64,000 bases of DNA, taken from positions 322,599 through 386,598 of the forward strand of contig CAJNDS010002509.1 in assembly GCA_905221605.1 (NCBI GenBank), read 5' to 3'. The stretch is from Symbiodinium natans (Eukaryota; Sar; Dinophyceae; Suessiales; Symbiodiniaceae). The position numbers and the translations under genes were made by a program. The first letter of the stretch is position 1. Every line of letters begins with the position of its first letter. This document shows, piece after piece, positions 8,359-19,985 of this stretch. The notes beneath the pieces are model-generated. The model did no database searches. It was not told the DNA's origin and saw only the letters and a list, made by a program, of their open reading frames with translations.

Positions 8359-8443
8359 GGAGTCATATTGGTAGGGTTTAGGGTTCAGGGTTTAGGGTTT
8401 AGGGTTTAGGGTTTAGGGTTTAGGGTATCGGAGTCATATTGGT
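8359..8443. repeat. TTTAGGG array between 14-bp direct repeats
   Basis: GGAGTCATATTGGT occurs at 8359-8372 and again at 8430-8443. The bases between are about eight TTTAGGG units (8373-8426). This is the pattern of an insertion flanked by a target duplication. Confidence 0.75.
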
Positions 8444-11400
8444 TGGTGGTCTCTTTAAGTAGGGTTTCTGTTTTGTAGGGGGGGGGGGTCTTATTAGGGT
8501 ATCTAGGGGCTATACTAAGGTATAAGGGCAACAGATAAAGAGGCCACCGGCCTTTATAAGGTAAAGGCATACAGCATATGGTTTCGGCTTAGGGTCTGGG
8601 TCTGCCCCGTAGTGTGGTCCTGGCTCGTTTTAAAGGGTTCTGAGGTACTTTCAGGATATATAAGTGTCCCTTTTAAGGGATCATGAAACTACGCTAAGAG
8701 AGTTTGCACTTCTTGTGGCCATATCCTGCCTTGAGTACAGCTGACTTGTGGCCCATGTCTAGCAGAGCACAAAACCACCTCTCTTCTTCACCAGTGTCTG
8801 GTGTCTGAAGGTGTGGAAGCATTGGAGACAGTCACCCTAAACCCTATACCCTAAACCTAGGAAAGATAAGGGCCCCAGGTTGCACGGTCCCTCAAGAATG
8901 CCAAGCGCGTGAATACAAATTTCGCAGCCCCGACAAGGATGCAACACACGACATCGTCTTCCCGCAGTGCTTCATTTACACCGGGTGCTTCGCAGAGCAT
9001 TCCAGGCAGAGTCAGGTTCCCTACATTATCAATTTCTCTTAAAGCGGGGTGAAGGTACCGAAGTCCCCAATTCCCAACTAAGAGGTACGTAGAGGGTTTA
9101 GGGCCTAGGGTCTAGGGTCTATGCTTTAGGGGGGAGATTTCGATGTGCGCGCGCTTCTTGGCTCCTTGCCCCAGACTTGGGCGGCTTTCTGTACAGCTCG
9201 GGCCGCTCCAAGCAACCAGGACGTTCAACTTACTGGGGTATTTTGAGTAATCCTGCCTTCCCAAGAACCTTCAGTGCTACTCCTCGAACCCCTAGGCTCT
9301 CTACTCTGTGAATCATGGGGTCGATACCCCTGAGCTAAGTAAGACGAGTTTGGGCGTTGGCAACCCGAGACACTGAATCTCCCAAGCGCAGAATAGCGGT
9401 GTCTTGTTAAAGAACTGTTCTCAAGTACAGTCCCCCTTTAGAGGTATTACAACCAGTAATTAGGCAGAATCCTTCACAGAATATCCCCAAGAAGCACCCT
9501 AACCCCAGAACGCACCGGATACATGAACACAAACTTAGCAGACCTGTCTCAACCTCCATCAAGTAGTGGACTGCAAGCCTTGTACCCGGAAGCCCCCGAC
9601 CTTATATAATTTAAAGCCGCAATGCGTAAACCCTGACCGTGAGGATTCCAATAGAAAGGATTGCACAGAAGAACCCCAAAAAGCAAGGCACACCATGTGG
9701 GCAATGGCCTTGCCAGCAAAACAGCCTCCTTATGGCTTTCTTGGCCCTTGTTAAATCTGGGGGGACCCTAAACCCTAAACCCTAAACCCTAAACCCCAAA
9801 CCCTAAACCCTAAACCCTAAACCGCTCTCTAGAAGCGGTGTATCGGCTGCTCCTCAGCAGCCCCTAAACCCGATCCCTGAACCCTGAGCTTCCACCCGAA
9901 TGACTCAGCCCGCGGACAAACCCCAAATGGGTTTAGGGCTTAGGGTTTAGGGTTCAGGGTTTAGGGTTTAGGGTTTAGGGTTTAGGGTTTAGGGACCCTA
10001 TAATCCCAAAACTCTTCCTCCTTACACCCATTAAACACTTGAACAATTAACCCTTTTGTCTTTTCAACCCGTAAACTCTTAAACCCTTATGGCCCTTAAA
10101 CCGATAAACTCCAAAACCGTTAAAACCCTTAAACCCTTAGGCCCTTTGAACCCTTAAACCCTTCAGCCCTTAAGCCCTGTAGCAGGCTCCCTGAACCACC
10201 CTAAACCCTAAACCCTAAACCGTGGCTGAGCGCGCGAAGCGTGGAACATGCTTCGCCCGGACGAGGGCGATGAGCCGAGACCGGCGGGTCCAGCGGAGGC
10301 GGATCGCAGTTTAGGGTTTACGCTTCCCCTAACCCCTAAACCCTAAACCCCAAAGCCTAATCCCAAACCCTAAACCCTAAACCCTAAACCCTAAACCCTA
10401 AACCCTAAACCTATAGACCCTAAACCCTAGGGTCAGGGATTCCCAGCCCTCTATTAAACCCTGAACTACTCTCGGGATTTCGGCTTGGAGTTCAGGATTT
10501 GGCACGAGCAAGCTGTCCCCTGTCGCTCAAATATCGGACTCTACCTCCAAACCCTCATTCTAAGGGTACTTAGATGCCCCAGCATGGGCGTATGGGCCCT
10601 GAAAAGGGTACCCCTTACATGCCCCTTATGTACCCTGTACAAATTAAGGGCCCTTACATCAGAACCCTTTTGAAAGGAGGTTAGGGACCACATTACGGTC
10701 CCATTACACTCAGACTCATATAAACCCTAAACCCTATAAACCCCTAAAACCCTACACCCCCAACCCCTAAACCCCTATAAACCCTACACCCCTAAACCCT
10801 AAAACCCTAAGATGCTAAAACGCTCAACTCCCCTACGCCGCCAGCTGCAGGCGCCCGCCGCTGAGCCCGCAGATGCCCTCGCCGAGCCTATTGAGGCGTT
10901 GCTGTCAGGCACGGGGTTTCAGGGTTTTAGGGTCTTAGGGTTTAGGGTGTAAGGTTTAGGGTTTATAGGGTTTAGGGTTTAGGGTTTAGGGTTCGCGGGT
11001 CTTCGGGTTCTGGAGTTCTAGGTTTTAAGGGTTGTAGGGTTCAAGGGTCTAGGTTTCCAGAGTTTGGGTTGCCGGTTTTGGGGTTCGGGGTTTTGAGGGT
11101 TGCAGATTTCAGGCGCTTAGGGTTCAGCATTCTAAGGCCTCAAGCGGTTTTCTTATGGCTGCGTAGATTGGTGGCTCTTGCGGGGGCTGAAATTCTACAA
11201 CCTGCGAAGTCCACGAGTCCAGTCGAAGAAGGAACAAGGAGACGACTCCACCCGAGGGTGTCTTGCTCTTGACCACCCTAAATACCCTAAACCCCTTCGG
11301 CATCCTACGTTACCGGACAACCTAGCAAATCAGGGAGACTTTTCATTCCCCGCCCTCGGTGTGGGGTTGTTAGATGTTGAACTCAACTCTTCTCCTCGCC

Positions 11401-11649
11401 CGGAACACTTCTCCTCACCCGGAACTCTTCTCCTCGCCCAGTCTACTCCTCGCTCATCCCTGGAGTGCCCAACCCCAGAGTCTCCCTGGAGTGCCCAACC
11501 CCAGAGTGTCTCCGGAGTGCCCAGCCCCAGAGTCTCCCTGGACTGCCCAACCCCCGAGCATCTCTACCAAAAGAGGGTGGGGATGTTCGAAGTAAAATAT
11601 TTTTTTGTTTGGGAGGGGGTTCCTGCAGCAAGGACACTGGGATTTTTTT

Positions 11650-11693
<44 letters not shown>

Positions 11694-12560
11694 GAGTTTG
11701 GAGATGCTCATGTCGCTCAGCGGCACATGTGTCAGGGTTTAGGGTTAGGATTAAGGTTCAACCCTAAACCCTAAACCCTAAACCCTAAGCCCTAAACCCT
11801 AAACCCCAAAGTCAAGGGCGTAGGGTGCCATGCGCGGCCATGCGGTGCAGGCAATGCCGGACAGGAGCAGCTGCGGGCATGCTGGATGGATATTAACTCT
11901 TCATGAGTTCCCCTTGGGTTTAGGGTGTAGGGTTTAGGGTTTAGGGTTTAGGGTTCAGGGTTCAGGGTTTAGGGTTTAGGGTTTAGGGTTTAGGGCTACC
12001 ACATGAACTCTTGGATCCGGCTCGGTTTCTCTTGACCAATCTGCTCGACCATTAATCAGGAAACCCACGAACAGCACTACTTATAGGGGGTAGTGGAGGG
12101 GGCTCCGGGTAAGCCCTATACAGAAACAGCCACCCCGCGCCTCCTTGCAATCTCTGAGGATTTTGCAGTCACAGCCATGGGATTCGAAGGGTAGACTGTG
12201 TCCCCAACACAGAAACACCACCCCCCCCCCCCCCCCCCAAAAAAAAAAAAAAAAAAAAAAAAAAAACAGACAAGCGCCATTGTCGTTGAGCCTAACCCCG
12301 AAGGCAATAAGCAATGAGCTATTAGCGTTTCGGGTTTAGGGTTTAGGGCTCCCAGTGCCATTTAGGGGATTTAGTGCAGCATCCTGGCTCCCCCTACCCC
12401 TCACCCCCGCAACACCCTACGTTGCACACACAAGGCCTCACTCAACAGTGCCCATGTTGCTTCAAGTAGAGTCAACACTTGCTGACCCAGTAGGGTTTAG
12501 GGTTTAGGGTTAGTTTAGGGTGTAGGGTTTAGGGTTAGTTTAGGGTTAAGTACATTCAAG
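8444..12560. other. Repeat-rich non-coding region
   Basis: No gene is supported. CCCTAAA arrays: 8833-8858, 9766-9822, 10197-10222, 10328-10412, 10720-10810, 11761-11808; a looser CCCTTAAA tract lies at 10020-10180. TTTAGGG arrays: 9091-9135, 9928-9996, 10915-10995, 11733-11755, 11920-11995, 12493-12546. Islands between facing arrays at 10220-10308 and 10820-10905 are open in one frame but weakly supported. Homopolymers: T then about 40 G at 11643-11692; C about 16 then A about 27 at 12222-12266. A degenerate foldback resembling 50749-50845 lies at about 10563-10700. Confidence 0.8.
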
Positions 12561-12648
12561 GTCCTTGGTGAGCGGCTGGCTCCAGAATCCACGCCTCGGC
12601 TGTTGGGGGCCATCGCCGGCCTGAGGTGGGCATTTCTTGGCCTTGAGG
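12561..12648 (+). CDS. Possible internal exon between telomere-type arrays
   Basis: 88 nt between AAG and GGTTTAGG, open for 29 codons plus 1 nt. The peptide begins VLGERLAPESTPRLLGAI and is hydrophobic/helical in character. Both flanks are TTTAGGG arrays here, an exception to the usual left CCCTAAA. The minus strand is also open over part of it, so strand is uncertain. Confidence 0.35.
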
Positions 12649-12832
12649 GTTTAGGGTTTAGGGTAAAGGGTTTAGGGTTTGGGGTTTGGGGTTTGGGGTT
12701 TGGGGTTTGGCCCGCCAAACCACGCGGCATAGGCATCAAAAAAAAAAATAATAAGCATCAAAAAGAAAAATAATAGGGATCAATAAAACAAAGAATAGGC
12801 ATCAAAAAAAAAATAAGCCATCCGGCCCACCT

Positions 12833-13014
12833 GCGTGGTCCTCTGGTCCCGTGGTCCTCTGGTCCCGTGGTCCTCTGGTCCCGTGGTCCTCTGGTCCCGT
12901 GGTCCTCTGGTCCCGTGGTCCTCTGGTCCCGTGGTCCTCCGGTCCCGTGGTCCTCCGGTCCCGTGGTCCCCTGGTCTTGTGGTCCCCTGGTCCTCTGGTC
13001 TGCTTGTCTGTCCG
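12833..13014. repeat. 16-bp minisatellite (GTGGTCCTCTGGTCCC)
   Basis: About eleven head-to-tail copies, perfect at the left and drifting to CCGGTCCC and CTGGTCTT at the right. Confidence 0.9.
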
Positions 13015-13049
13015 CCTGGTCCTGCGGGTCCTATGCGTATAAATAAATA

Positions 13050-14090
13050 ATTAAATTAGACAAATAAGTAAAACTCAATAAATATAAATATACATTATAT
13101 ACACACGATAGTGAAGGTCAACGTGTGTGTATATATATATATGTATGTATGTATGTGCATATATATATATATATACATATTACATAATACACATTACATT
13201 ACACATTACCGATTATATACTATACATTATACATTATATATTATATATTTTCTATTATATATTAAATTATATATTATATATTATATATTATGTATTATGT
13301 ATTATGTACTACGTATTCTGTATTATGCATTATGTATCATGTATTATGTATTAATTATGTATTATGAATTCTATATTATGTTTTATGGCTTATGTACTAT
13401 GTATGAATTTATATATTATATGTTTTATATTATGTATTCTGTATTATGTGTTATGTATTATGTATTATGTAAATATTTTATTATGTCGTATGTACATGTC
13501 TTTTTGTATTATACATTATATATTATACATATATATTATATATTTTTATATTAGAATTCAGCTATATATATTTATATATATTTACATATTATACTATTAT
13601 ATATATCTGTATACTATAGTAAATATAAATATTTTACTATTTATTATATATATATATATTATATTAAAAATTATATCATGTGTATATATATATACTTATA
13701 CTTATATATATTTATTATACATATATATATATATATATCATTTATATTTATATTTATATTTTCATATGGTCGTACATTATATGTTATGTGTATGTATATA
13801 AATAAGTAAATTAAATATGAATAAATAAATAATTATAAATAAATAAATATATATATATATATATATATATCGCATATTGTATATTATATGTCATATATTG
13901 CATATCAGATATTGTATATTGCATATTATATACTGCATATAATGCATAATATAAAGTATATAATATATAATATATACTGTATACATAATATACAATATAT
14001 AAAATATATAATATTATTTATTATTAATTATTTTTTTTATTTTGTATTCATTATATAGTATATTTTATATATTATGTAGTATGTATTATA
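13050..14090. repeat. AT-rich microsatellite block
   Basis: About 1 kb almost wholly of TATATA, TTATGTA and TAAATA motifs. Strong local drop in GC compared with both sides. Likely unwinds easily; no coding content. Confidence 0.9.
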
Positions 14091-14104
14091 TATTGTTCTT
14101 TGCA

Positions 14105-14745
14105 AAGAAAATGGAAGTTTTTTGCTTAAAACATGTAGAAGTAGAGTTTTTCCGATGGAAACATAGAGATAATAAAGGATTTCTCATGAAAACGTGAAGA
14201 CAGTAGACGTTTTCTTGTGGGAGTATGAAGAAATAGAGGTTTTCCCATTGAAAGATCGAGAAACTAGAAGGTTTTCCAACCACTACCACCACTTCTACGC
14301 ATCGTGCGAACATTGTTTGCAAAAGGGGGGGGCTGCGCCCCCCCAACCCCCCCGCTGTGTTTTTTTTAAGCTGTGCAAAGCGTGCTGCAAAGCCAAGTGG
14401 GGGGGTGTGGGGGGCTGCGCCAACCCCAACCCCACCGCGTTTTTATCAAGCTGTGCCACTGCAAAGCGTGCTTTATGAATCTTGTTGAAGCCATTGGGAT
14501 ACTAAAAAGTTGAAGTTTTTCTTAAAATACATGCAAATAGAGTTTTTCCGATGGAAACATAGAGATGATAGAGGTTTCCTATGAAAACGTGAAGAAAATA
14601 GAGGTTTGCTTGTGGGAATATGAAGAAATAGAGGTTTTCCTATTAAAAGATCGAGAAAATAGAAGGTTTTCCAACCACTACCACCACCCACTACTACCCA
14701 TCGTGCGAGCATTGTGTTTGCAAATGGGGGGGGGGGCTGCCCCCC
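14105..14745. repeat. Duplicated 210-bp AGAGGTTTT-type unit with C/G runs
   Basis: Two similar copies (about 14105-14310 and 14505-14715) hold internal GAAGAAATAGAGGTTTT short repeats and end in CCACTACCACCAC. Each is followed by a poly-G then GCTGCGCCCC and a poly-C run. Confidence 0.75.
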
Positions 14746-15343
14746 CCCCCCCCCCCCCCCAACCCCCCCCCCCCCAACCCTCCCCCCCCCCCCCGCCCCC
14801 AACCCCCCCCCCCCAACCCCCCCGCCCCAACCCCCCCCCCAACCCCCCCGCCCCAACCCCCCCCCCCCCCCCGCTGTATTCCAAGAGGAAAATGGGTTAT
14901 TTTTTTTTTTTGATGCTTAATTATTTTTTTTTTGATCCCTTGGGGTTATTTTTTTTTTGATGCTTATTTATTTTTTTTGATCCTTCACCCAGCTAAACCA
15001 CGCAGGGTTGAGGGTGTAGAGTTTAGAGGCTTACAGGGTTAGGGCTAAAGACACTGCTGGCTCGAAACCACTCTCCTCCCTGCAGCCGAACCGCTCGAGG
15101 ACCCAATCTCGACACTGACCTCTTGCAATTTGAGGGCCGAAACTGCAAAAGCCCCAAACCCTAAACACTACACCCTCTCATTTAAAGGCCCCAAACCCTA
15201 AACCCTAAACCCTGTCATTCAAAGGCCCGAACCCCTAAATCCTAAACCCTAAACCCTGAACCCTGAACCCTAAACCCCAAACCCTAAACCCTAAACCCAA
15301 CCAAACAAACCCCTAAACCCTCACCAAGCCCCTTCACTGGCAG

Positions 15344-15405
15344 GCTGCCAGGAGTGGAGGTGGCTGACCTGCAACTCGGCTGGGCCTTAAGCTTGAAGAT
15401 TGGGG
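15344..15405 (+). CDS. Possible internal exon between telomere-type arrays
   Basis: 62 nt preceded by GGCAG and followed by GGGGTTTAGGG, CCCTAAA on the left and TTTAGGG on the right. Open frame of 20 codons (LPGVEVADLQLGWALSLKIG). Confidence 0.3.
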
Positions 15406-16329
15406 GTTTAGGGTTTAGGGTTTAGGGTTTAGGGTTGAGGGTTGAGGGTTTAGGGTTTAGGGTTTAGGGGGGCGTTCTACATGAGCCTCCTTTCGCATCA
15501 AGTTGTCTTCTCTCGGAGGTCGTGGTGTAAATGCAGGGTATATCTATATGTGAGAACCAGAACAGCCACTCCCTAAACCCTAAACCCTAAACCCTAAACC
15601 CTAAACCCTAAACCCTAAACTCTAAGTTGGGCTTTACCTTTGGCTTTAGGGCCTGGCCCGCTGGTTCGCAGGTATTTTAGGGAATGAACAAAAAGTGTAC
15701 CGTTTATGGGAGTATGTAGGTACCTTTCCCTGCTGGGGACCAGTGGGTTAAGGTAGAGGTCGGCCCCTTTTGGGGTCCTGATTATCAGGCGGCCCCTATA
15801 ACTGGCCAGATAGAGGGCTTAAGGCAAAACCACCAAAACCACCTCGGCCTGTGGGTCGTTGGGTGCAGCAGCAGAAGCCCTAGCTCTGCCCGGACAACTT
15901 GTGAGTGTCAGTCGAATGAATGTCGGATTTAGGGGTTTAGGGTTTAGGGTTTAGGGCTTAGGGTTTAGGGTTTAGGGTTTAGGGTTTAAGGTTTAGGATT
16001 GGGGCCTTGCAATTTCGCGCCCAGGAAAGCTTCTGTTGATGATGCCGTAAGGGCTGCTGCACGGACGGTGCCGCCGAAAGGGACCCTGGCGCGCCCTGCC
16101 CGAACGAGCAGCCAAGTTGCGGGTTGAGAGCAAATCTGGAAGTCTCCGCATAGACACATAATCCAGGGGCGGGAATAGAATTCCGTTATGATTCTGGCCC
16201 GTTATATTTATACTGTAAAAGTAATAACCCCCAAAACACTATTCCAATTATTCATGCCCCTGTACTGGTTGGCCGGAGGCCATTGGCTCCCCTAGGCCGC
16301 AAGCCATGTAGGGAGATGTGGCTGAAGGC

Positions 16330-16470
16330 CGTAAACCCTATAAACCCTGTAAACCCTATAAACCCTATAAACCCTATAAACCCTATAAACCCTATAAATC
16401 CTATAAACCCTATAAACCCTATAAACCCTATAAACCCTATAACCCCTATAACCCCTATAAACCCTCTGAA
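16330..16470. repeat. 9-bp telomere-variant array (CCCTATAAA)
   Basis: About 13 units of CCCTATAAA, with CCCTATAAC at the right end. It translates on both strands to I/N/P or G/F/I repeats, which are not proteins. Confidence 0.9.
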
Positions 16471-17726
16471 CCCTAAACCCTTGAAGGCTCTCACCTTCCG
16501 GCCTTTATGTTGTGCATTTGTCCCGCGGGTTGTTGATACGAACATTCTCAACGCCTACGCGAGTCAAGACTGGCACCCTACTGTTTGTTTCGGACCCAGC
16601 GGCTACTTCCTACACCACAAGCTCTGAATCCTCCAAATCTGTTGGTTCGATGATTTTCTTGCTCTGGACTCTCTTCTTCTACTCGCTAAGTGATTTAGGG
16701 CTTAGGGTGTAGGGGTAATAGGACCTGAACCCTAAACCCTAAACCCGAAACAAAAAACCTAAACCCAAACCCTAAAGCGTAACTCCATGCTGGCAGGGGG
16801 GGGGGGGTGGGGGCTCTGTCCGGCCTAAACCGAAAACAATCTCAACGGTTTAGGGTTTAGGGTTTAGGGTTTAGGGTGTAGGGTTTAGGGTTTAGGGTTT
16901 AGGGTGGGCCTTCTATTGACCAGGCTTCGCTGGGAATGACAAGGGTGCCCTGTCTTCTTTCAGGGGGTTCATGAGGGCTCCAAATCCTAGCACACGGGAT
17001 GTTACCTGCCACATGTCAGATGCTTTGTCTTGGGAAGCGCTTGGGACAGGGGGAGCTTTGCGTGCCCTGGGTCGGCTCCCTTAAGAAGCACCCCCAACCC
17101 GCCTTTCCACCCTACCCAAGATGAACCCTAAACCCTAAACAAGAATCTTGAGATTTGGCTTCAAATTTCTGGCCCTCAAGCCCAGCCCTGCATCCTCAGT
17201 GTACAACCTCGCGCAAGGGCGCTTCCGGCGCTTTGCGTGCGCCAGGCCGGGGAAACCTGAACCTAAACCCTAAACCACCCTACCCCTAAGCCCTGAACCC
17301 TGAACCCTAAACCCTGAACCCTAAACCCTATAAACCCTAGACCCCAATCCAGTCGTTCCTTTTATTTCGGCGGAGGGTTTAGGGATCGCGGGCTCTCGTG
17401 ATAGGGGGTCTGGTGTTTCGTTGGCAGTTGGCCCTGACATGTCATCGCAAACGCCGCCTGCAGTGCCTGCATTCTATACATTAGGTGTAGTAAACCCGAC
17501 AGCCTTCCTACGACCAGGAGTAGGCCCTTATTCCCATTTGTTTTTGGTTCAGGTTCCCTCATAAGCCTCTGTAAACATGCCCCCCCCCCCCCCCCCCCCC
17601 CCCAAACCCTGAACCCTTTATAAACCCTAAACCCTAAACACCCTAAACGCCCTAAACGCCCTAAACACCCTAAACACCCTAAACACCCTAAACCCTAAAC
17701 CCTAAACCCTCCCGAATGTCCTGTAG

Positions 17727-17798
17727 GTCCTGGTTCGCGTCTCCCAGCTGTTTGCAGCCTTGGTGGCTTTTTTGGCTTCCAAAGAAGGCTCCTCGCGG
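17727..17798 (+). CDS. Possible internal exon between telomere-type arrays
   Basis: 72 nt preceded by CCTGTAG and followed by GTTTAGGG. Exactly 24 open codons, starting VLVRVSQLFAALVAFLASK, an amphipathic or membrane-like helix. CCCTAAA on the left, TTTAGGG on the right. Confidence 0.4.
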
Positions 17799-18010
17799 GT
17801 TTAGGGTTTAGGGTTTAGGGTTTAGGGTCTTGAGGGGTATAGGATCGGCGATCGCCTTTCTGTAATCTTATGCAAGGAGCATATGTATTTCCAGTTCCTG
17901 CTGCAGGCCACCCCCTTTGCTTTTTTGCAGGTTCCCTTATGACACGGAGCCCAAAGTCGCGTTCTGATACCTTTATGACTGGGTTGGGGTCTCCTCATAT
18001 ACCTGGGTTT

Positions 18011-18092
18011 TGGAGTACTCTACTTTAATACTTTTTTTGGAGTACTATACTTTAATACTTTTTTTGGAGTACTATACTTTAATACTTTTTTT
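18011..18092. repeat. 27-bp tandem repeat, three copies
   Basis: TGGAGTACTATACTTTAATA plus a T-run, beginning at 18011, 18038 and 18065. Partly complementary sequence (AAAAAGTATA...ACTCCAAAG) follows at about 18125-18165. Confidence 0.8.
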
Positions 18093-19053
18093 TGGTTCTG
18101 GGTTCCTGTTCTAGCTACTTACACCAAAAAAGTATATACCTTTTTTCCAGGGTCTATACTCCAAAGTCGGAAAAGCAGCCGCCTGAGCAAAAGAAGGGTT
18201 TAGGGTTTAGGGTTTAGGGTTTAGGGTTTAGGGTTTAGGGTTTAGGGATCTGGAGGTGAGATGCAGCTGACGGCGGAGGCCCAGCGACAGGGTTTAGGGG
18301 TTTAGGGGTTTAGGGGCTTAGGGGTTTAGGGGTTTAGGGGTTTAGGGGTTTAGGGTTTAGGGTGTAGGGGAAACTAACCAAGTTAACTACTAGAAAATTG
18401 CAGGTTTTCAGTTCCTGGTTCAGTCTTTCGACAAAGAGAACCGGCTGCAGACTGTTGGCTAATACTGGGCAGACATGTCATCCAGAAGTCCGAGTTCCCT
18501 AAAGTTATTGCAGTTGCAACCAACCCAGCTGCGGCCTCTAGATAGGGTATTCTCAGCTTGGTTGAGTGTGGTTAGGCTTGAAGAGGGCTGCAAGGTTTTG
18601 AGATTGTTCAAAGCCTGCTTTGGTTTCTCGTCAATTGGCTGTCGCAGCGGACTTGTCCAAATGTTGAACCCCTAAACGCGAAACTGTAAACCCAAAACCC
18701 GAACCGGAGCCTAACGTCCAAATGTTACATCCTATAAAAGCTTCCACGTTTCCCTGGTAGCCCCTTGGAGATTGCCCCGAAACCCCCATGAAGAGGCTCC
18801 TACTGAGCTGACACAGCTCTTGGGCACGCTGATCCTGCTGTCAGGAGTGGGACACAGGTTTACTTGTAGCCCCCCCCCCCCAAGGTAAGGAAGCCTGAAG
18901 GGGTACCTAGATAGCCTACAGGGCACTTGGGGGGTTGGGGGGGTAAGAGGGGGGTCCTGGGAGTGCGTAGGGTTTAGGGTTTCGGGATGTTTCGGGCTTT
19001 GCGGGGTTACAGGTTTGGGGTTGAGGGGGCCCCTGGTAGTTCAGGAACTGTCG

Positions 19054-19167
19054 TCTGGCAGCCCGGTGGTACCCTTTTCCCCTTTTTTTTGGTTCAAGGC
19101 TCCCTCATAAAGTAACCAACCCCAAAAAGGGTACCCTGATGATGATGTGGTTTCTGGGCTACCAAGT
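19054..19167. mobile_element. MITE-like foldback, family 1 copy 2
   Basis: About 114 bp with ends GGCAGCCCGGTGGTACCC and, inverted, GGTAGCCCAGAAACC. Uninterrupted, so it serves as an empty-site reference for the array in copy 1. Confidence 0.75.
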
Positions 19168-19657
19168 TGTACTGTTGGGAATGTTCTTCGGGATACTTGG
19201 GAATAAGTTTCAATTGTTGCGTCGTGCATTGGAATTCCGAAGAAACAGCTAAAATTAAAATTTTGGCCAGGATGCCATTTCTTTTGTTGGGTACTCTATA
19301 ATTCTTAAGAAGCAGCTTAAAAACATCAAGTTTTTGCCAGGGTTTCAAGTTCAGTATAGCTTTAAGGTGGCTCGAGCTGCAAGAGGCGCCTTTGTGTCGA
19401 CGGACAGGCGCATGGGCTTCGTTGTATCCTCGCCACACGGGCTTTCAAACTCGCGATTTGGGGTATAGGGTTTAGGGTTTCGGGCTTGTGGTTTAGGATT
19501 TCGAGGTTCCTCAAGCCCCCTTGAACCTTTGAAGTCAAGCGTCCTCGCCCCCTCCGCGTCAGGGACTTCGCTGCGCGCGCTGCGCCAGGCTGGGCAGATG
19601 GAAGCGACCGAGGGATTCAAGAGCAACCCTGTACCTTTCAAGAAGGACATACTATGT

Positions 19658-19755
19658 CCCTAAACCCTAAACCCTAAACCCTAAACCCTAAACCCTAAAC
19701 CCTAAACCCTAAACCCTAAACCCTAAACCCTAAACCCTAAACCCTAAACCCTAAG
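19658..19755. repeat. CCCTAAA array
   Basis: Fourteen near-perfect units. With 19887-19985 it forms facing arrays around an 85-nt candidate exon. Confidence 0.92.
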
Positions 19756-19792
19756 CTAGGATTCCCGCATAACAAGGACCCCCAATAAGCAG

Positions 19793-19877
19793 GTCGCAAC
19801 CGCAGCTGGCCTTGGCGCCGTCGCTGCCCTGGCCCCAGAGCTCCGTGTGGCGCGGGAGGCGCCCCTTGGACGCAGAG
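19793..19877 (+). CDS. Possible internal exon between telomere-type arrays
   Basis: 85 nt preceded by AATAAGCAG and followed by GTCCCGG, between perfect CCCTAAA and TTTAGGG arrays. 28 open codons plus 1 nt; the peptide is Ala/Leu-rich (VATAAGLGAVAALAPELRVA). Strongly GC-rich compared with the flanks. Confidence 0.4.
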
Positions 19878-19886
19878 GTCCCGGAA

Positions 19887-19985
19887 GGGTTTAGGGTTTA
19901 GGGTTTAGGGTTTAGGGTTTAGGGTTTAGGGTTTAGGGTTTAGGGTTTAGGGTTTAGGGTTTAGGGTTTAGGGTTTAGGGTTAGG
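19887..19985. repeat. TTTAGGG array
   Basis: About fourteen near-perfect units in the opposite orientation to 19658-19755. Confidence 0.92.

Larger units (their letters stand above)
12716..15000. other. Low-complexity block
   Basis: No gene. Contains a 16-bp minisatellite (12833-13014), an A/T-only microsatellite block (13050-14090), two copies of a 210-bp unit (14105-14310 and 14505-14715), and C-runs (14731-14870). The ORFs that appear here encode Y/I/M or P/G repeats and are composition artefacts. Confidence 0.85.

Noticed and set aside
9282-9352. Possible tRNA
   Set aside because: Box A-like TAGCTCAGGGG and box B-like GGTTCGA occur on the minus strand, but the acceptor, D and anticodon stems do not pair.
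13111-13801. ORFs rich in Tyr/Ile/Met
   Set aside because: They lie in an A/T microsatellite; the translation is simply TAT/ATA/TTA repeats.
16252-16627. GFIGFIG and NPINPI ORFs
   Set aside because: Translations of the CCCTATAAA array in both directions.
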